Source: Siphonodentalium dalli
Taxonomy: Eukaryota > Mollusca > Scaphopoda > Gadilida > Siphonodentaliidae
Length of the DNA: 64,000 nucleotides
Assembly (NCBI GenBank): GCA_032622095.1
Contig: CP136065.1
Coordinates: forward strand, 66,794,175 to 66,858,174
Direction: 5' to 3'
A program made the position numbers and the translations under genes. Numbering within the stretch: position 1 is the stretch's first letter; each line of letters opens with the position of its first letter. Shown piece after piece: positions 59,004 through 64,000 of the stretch. A model generated the notes under the pieces. The model had not been told where the DNA came from, did no database searches, and saw nothing but the letters and a program-made list of their open reading frames with translations.

Positions 59004-61084
59004 CTTAACTTTATTGTTGTGAATTACTTAACTCATGTGACAAACAAAGAATAATGTGCTTGATATATCGTATTTGTTGAGGGCAAGCTCAAAATGGCGG
59101 CCATTTAAAAAAAGGCCATTGTTGAATCAGTCCACCATTATGATTGGTACTGTATTTCTGAAAACAAGTTTCAGTCTTCATACTGACAGTTCATGCCAAA
59201 GTTCATGCTTGTATCACGCAGTGAACGATTCTGTTACCATTTAACCGCCCTAGTATAAGACATACATGCATGTATAGGAAGACAGTGGAACTCACAGAAT
59301 CGACCAAAAGTGGTGCAAATATAAATGTGTATTTCGTTGCGTTTACTTGGCTATTTTCACGTCATGGCCAGTTTGAACCAAGTATCCTTCCAAATATATT
59401 AGTCATGGTATTTCCCGTATAGAACAGATACAATGTGGAGAGAACCAACTAGATCAAGAGAAAACCCACACAGACATCAAACATCGCGATTTTCGTCGTT
59501 GTGATGACTCGCACAATGGAATTTTCGTTATTATCACGCTCTGTGATCCACATAATGTGAGAGGAATGTAAAAATGAATCGAATTAGCATCTATATAGAT
59601 GGCTCAAACAATGAGTTTTACCTGTCAAAAACTCTCGAAAAGTTTTATTTTTAATCACACGGAATCATATTCCTTATGATTAAAAATAAAACTTTTTTGG
59701 AGTTTTTGACAGGTAAAACTAATTTTTTGTGCCATCTGGGTGATACTTCGATTCATTTTTCCATTCCCCTTGAAATATGCATTCCAAATTTTGATCGAGT
59801 CGGTTCTCTCCCCATTTAATCGGTTCTATGTGGGAAATACTATAACTAATATTTGGGAGGATACTCGGTTAAAACTAACCATGACGTGAAACTAACAAGT
59901 ACAAACACAACGACATACGCATTAAGTTGAGTTTTGCACCACTTTTGGTTGATTATGTGAGTAACACTGCCTTACTATATGTTGATTGATTGGAGTTTAA
60001 TGTCAATTTCAGCAACTAAGGCCATATCACGACATTGCCAGTTTTAGTGGTGGAGGAAATCTGCATACTTACGGCTAATCTAACAGTGATTTCAATGGCT
60101 GATAAATTCGTCGACCATGTGCGGCAAACCACATGCCTAATATTACGGAGGCTAAATAGTAACAGAATCGTTCACTGTGTGATACAAGGTTAAACTTGGG
60201 CACGAATGGTCAGTTCCGACAAAATAATTATAATATGGTGGACAGATTCAAAATGACCGCCACGTTTTTAAAATGGCCTCCGTATTCAACTTGTACTCAA
60301 AACATATGATATATCAAAACATTCCTGTTCTTTGTTTGTCACATGACTTCAGTAAATCACAGCAATAAACTGAATAAAGTTAAGCAATTACATGTATAGC
60401 TATTTAGACGAGTTTGTCCAGAAGTAATACATTTTATTTTTATATTTAAAAATATTTCAAAACGAGATAAATCGTCCACATTTTGTTTCATAACACTTGG
60501 CATGAATAATCAGAATAAAGTACTGAACAATGTATACTACCAACCAGTCAGAATGGTAGATATATTTTCAAAATGGCCGCTATTTTCGACTTGTACTCAA
60601 CATATAAGGTATATCAACACGTTGGTGTTCTTAATTTTTTTACGTGGGTTTAGTAAATCACAAACACGAATCTAATTAAGCAGATATAAATATGCAATAA
60701 GAACAGTTTGTCTAGCATAATAATAATATATCAACATTGTTTACGCGTATACTTGAAATGCTTCAGACATGGTCAACACAGAAAGAAATATCTTTCACTG
60801 TTTTGATACAAGCATGAACATTGGCGTAAATAAATGATATGTGTGCACAATACAGTAAATGACTTTCGGTTTTCACACATGGCCATAGGATTCAAGATGT
60901 CCGCTATTTCGAAATTGGGCGCCATGTCCAGCTTGTACTCACGATATAAGATAAACTACTTACTTTATTTTTTGGTTTATCATAACAGTTGAGGAAGTCG
61001 CAATAATAACATTAATAAGTCTATAATAAGGCAATAACCAGGATATAATACGGCAACAATAAGGCTATAATAAGGCAATAATAA

Positions 61085-61436
61085 TTAAAGGGGCACTGTA
61101 CACTAAATCCGACCATTTATGGGACCATTTCCTTTTAAAATCAACATAATATATGCAACAAATGAATGAATTTGAGCTGTAGAATAGTGCAAATAGACCA
61201 CGTGCTCTATGAACGATGCAAACAACATGGGAATTATAATGAAAATGAATAAATGGCCGGAGTCATAAATTCATTTTCATTATAATTACCATGTTGTTTG
61301 CAGTATTCATAGAGCATGCGAGTGTATTTTTCACTAATCCATGGTTCAAATTCATTCATTTGTTGCATACATTCTGATGAGTATAAAAGGAGATGGTTCC
61401 ATAAATGGCCGAATTCAGTGTACAGTACCGCTTTAA
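61085..61436. mobile_element. TTAA-flanked MITE, family C (duplicated copy)
   Basis: Same element as 54839-55190, carried by the 6.25-kb duplication rather than by a separate insertion. Confidence 0.9.
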
Positions 61437-61806
61437 GGTTATATGTGATTATTGGAATATATGCAGAGAACAATAATAGTTATTCCAACAGCGAATAACA
61501 TTTTGTGTTCCTTATCTGTATTTCAAATATAATAGGCGTGTATGTACCATGCAGCTGTACCAAAAATATTACCATAATACCCAACACAGAGACCTTAAAT
61601 GTGCATGTGATACACAAGATTATTAGGACATAAATCTTTTGAATAAATATCACGTATAGAACCGTAACAGTCGTGCATGGCTTGAAATAGAACCGTAACC
61701 CATACACGCTGTGATTAAGAGGTCAATGCTCCAAATTAGCAACCACTATCGGATTATTTTCTCAAGCTATTTTATGGAAGAATAACACAGGTATACTAAA
61801 TATTCA

Positions 61807-64000
61807 GGTCAGAATCGGCATCTCTGGTTTAGACTAGGTTTTATTCTAGACCAGGTTTAACTCCAGTTTAAACTAGGTTTAAGTAGGGTTTAAACTTGGT
61901 TTTACAGTAGTTTAAACCAGGTTTATGGGAGTAAAACTGGGTTTTAGCGTACTTAAACCAAGTTTTGTGATAAACTCAGTTTAAGTTGAAACTAGGTTTT
62001 ATTAACGTGATAAAGTTATGGTAATATTACTAGTTGTTTGTGGTGAATTGGCTATATAATCATCAGTATAAGCTTAGGTATATATGATTTATGCGTACCA
62101 TACGTCTCGCCTCGAACATACACCTTTAAATATACTTTGAAAAAAATTCAAAGTTAAACCACCCTACCCCAGGTTTGACTAAAACCTAGTTTTTTGGGTT
62201 TAATTATTCGGCCGATAATTTTTCGCCCAATATTGATGTTGTTTCTTCGTGAATATGGGAGTGTTTATTTTGAATTGGGGGAGGCGTTTATGCGCGGGCG
62301 TTTGTCACTCAATGTAGATGCAGGAGAGTCTTAGTGGAATTCGGGGAGGCGATGTCGGTACTTATGAGATAAATTCTAACAAAATATGTACCAGTGTGAT
62401 GGATGATTTCTTGCTATATATGTCTGTTTGCAATTCGCTCGTTCGGATGTCGATTTGGCGACTGAGAGCATGGCGGGATCGGACTGATCAGATTGACACG
62501 TTAGACACGAACATGACTTTTGAAACTGATTCCTTATTCACAAAAAAGGTCTATTTCGGTCAATTTGACGCATGGGTTGGTGGCCCCGCCCAAATACCTA
62601 TCAGAGACACCCCAGCCTTCACCCGGGGGAGGGTAACGGCCACCCTGAGTGGGTGGAGTATGGACTATTTTGGAGAACTGTAAGGATTTCGGCCAATTTG
62701 ATAGTATGGGTGGGTGGCTCGCCCCAAATAACCCATAGAAACATCCCACCCTCACATCCGGGGGGGGGGGGGGGGGGGTACCACAGAGGAGGTGAACGTG
62801 GGATATAGACCATTTTCGAGACTGGTAAGGATTTCGGCCAATTGACGGCATGGATGGATGGCCCTCTCAAATGTCCCATAGAAACAGCCCACCCCTGAAC
62901 GCTGGGGGAACCACCCACCACCCCAGGAGGTGAAAATGGGGTATGGACCATTTTCGAGAACGGTAAGGATTTCGGTCAATTTGACGTCGGCAGTGTGGGT
63001 AGCCCGCTCCAACTACCCCCTAGAAACACCCTCACCGGAGGTACCACCACGAGGGGGTGAAATGGGGTATGGACCATTTTCGAGAACGGTGGGTGGCACA
63101 TCCCAAATGCCCCCCATAGAAACACCCCACCCCCCCACCCCGGACCCTATTTTCACCCGCGGTAAGGGTGGGGGTGTTTCTATGACTATTTGAAGGCGGG
63201 CCGCCCACCAATGACGTCATATTGGCCGAAATCCTTACCATTCTCGATAACGGTCCATACCCCATTATATGGGGTATTTGGGGCGGGCCACCTACACTTG
63301 CCGTAATGTTGACCAACAGAGGCATGTTTTTTGCGAATAATGAATAAAATGCTCCATACCCCCATTTTCACCCCAGCAGGGTGGTACCCTCCAGGGATGA
63401 GGGTAGGGTGTCTATATGGGATATTTGGAGCGGGCCACACACCCCTGTCGTCAAATTGGCCGAAATCCTTACCGTTCTCGAACATGGTTCATATCCCATC
63501 TTCACCCCTCGGTTGGTAACCCACCCACCCCGCCCGGATGTGAGGGGTGGGGGTGTTTATATGCGTTATTTGAGGTACCCTTCCCCGGGGGTGAGGGTTG
63601 GGGTGTTTATATTCGGTATTTGGGGCGTACCCAATTTCCACCTCCTCTGGTGGGACCCCTCCCCCGGTGAGGGGTGGTAGGGTGGTTATATGGTGTATTT
63701 TGATCGTGCCACCCACTCCTGCTGCCAAATTAATTAGCCTAAATCCTTACCGTCCATACCCCTGTTATCCCGGGGCGAGGGGTGATGTTTCTATCGGGTA
63801 TTATGGGCGAGCCACCCATTCATGCCGTCAAATTCGCCGAAATCCTTCCCGTTCTCAAAAATGGTCCATAACCCATTTTCACCCGTCCGGATGATACCCC
63901 CGGGGTGGTGGTGTTTCTATGGGGTATTTGTGGCGGGGCCCCCACCCATGCCCTCAAGAGATATTTTTGAGTTCCAAAAGTCACGTTCGTCCATGATATT
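61807..64000. mobile_element. TIR/minisatellite element (duplicated copy, partial)
   Basis: Copy of 55561-58053. The right terminus lies beyond the window. One TTTAAACC word reads with an extra T compared with copy 1 (near 61910). Confidence 0.85.

Larger units (their letters stand above)
59004..64000 (+). repeat. 6.25-kb direct duplication, copy 2 (cut by window end)
   Basis: Nearly identical to 52758-57740. It contains the same palindrome (left arm truncated at 59004), the family C MITE and the TIR/minisatellite element. Differences that I could find are mostly homopolymer lengths, for example G-runs near 62761 and C-runs near 63130, plus rare substitutions (GGCTGAG against GACTGAG near 62460). 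Confidence 0.95.

Noticed and set aside
58710-59022. Pro/Thr/His and Cys/Val/Gly repeat frames
   Set aside because: Translation of the (CA)n/CCCCACA microsatellite.

Overview
The window looks like animal (metazoan) nuclear DNA, most likely from a mollusc. It is A+T-rich, gene-poor and dominated by repeats. It carries a spliced gene with a signal-peptide exon, a seven-helix receptor gene, a non-LTR retrotransposon of the Jockey/CR1/L2 kind, many terminal-inverted-repeat (TIR) elements and several satellites. The mollusc assignment is inference: it rests on a secreted Met/Gly-rich repeat protein of shell-matrix type and on the general repeat style. No prokaryotic genes, rRNA, tRNA or CRISPR were seen.

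Layout. 0.35-1.2 kb: a TIR element. 3.4-4.0 kb: a broken SGNH-hydrolase-like gene split by a near-perfect hairpin. 4.5-10.0 kb: three adjoining tandem arrays (about 235-bp, 130-bp and 110-160-bp units). 10.4-12.3 kb: a TTAA-flanked MITE and a dispersed repeat. 13.75-19.9 kb: a 1,501-bp tandem duplication running into a degraded LINE. 20.1-23.3 kb: further inverted-repeat elements. 24.0-29.4 kb: the best gene of the window, on the minus strand: a short signal-peptide exon, a roughly 4.1-kb intron packed with repeats, and one large repeat-bearing exon. 30-34 kb: hairpin elements and MITEs. 34.8-38.6 kb: a 3.8-kb foldback element with roughly 0.9-kb arms around a 42-bp minisatellite. 39-43 kb: palindromes and a piggyBac-like MITE. 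44.7-45.7 kb: a rhodopsin-class GPCR gene with one frameshift. 48.1-50.1 kb: a TIR element. 52.4-64 kb: a 6.25-kb segment present twice in tandem (the second copy runs off the window), holding a long palindrome, a TTAA MITE and a TIR element filled with an inverted minisatellite array.

The genes do not form a pathway. The secreted protein and the receptor are isolated genes; everything else is mobile or tandem DNA. Recurring themes are long inverted repeats with minisatellites inside them, several TTAA-flanked families, and YY1-like AAGATGGCNGC motifs shared by unrelated repeats. All identifications come from reading the sequence; no database search was possible.
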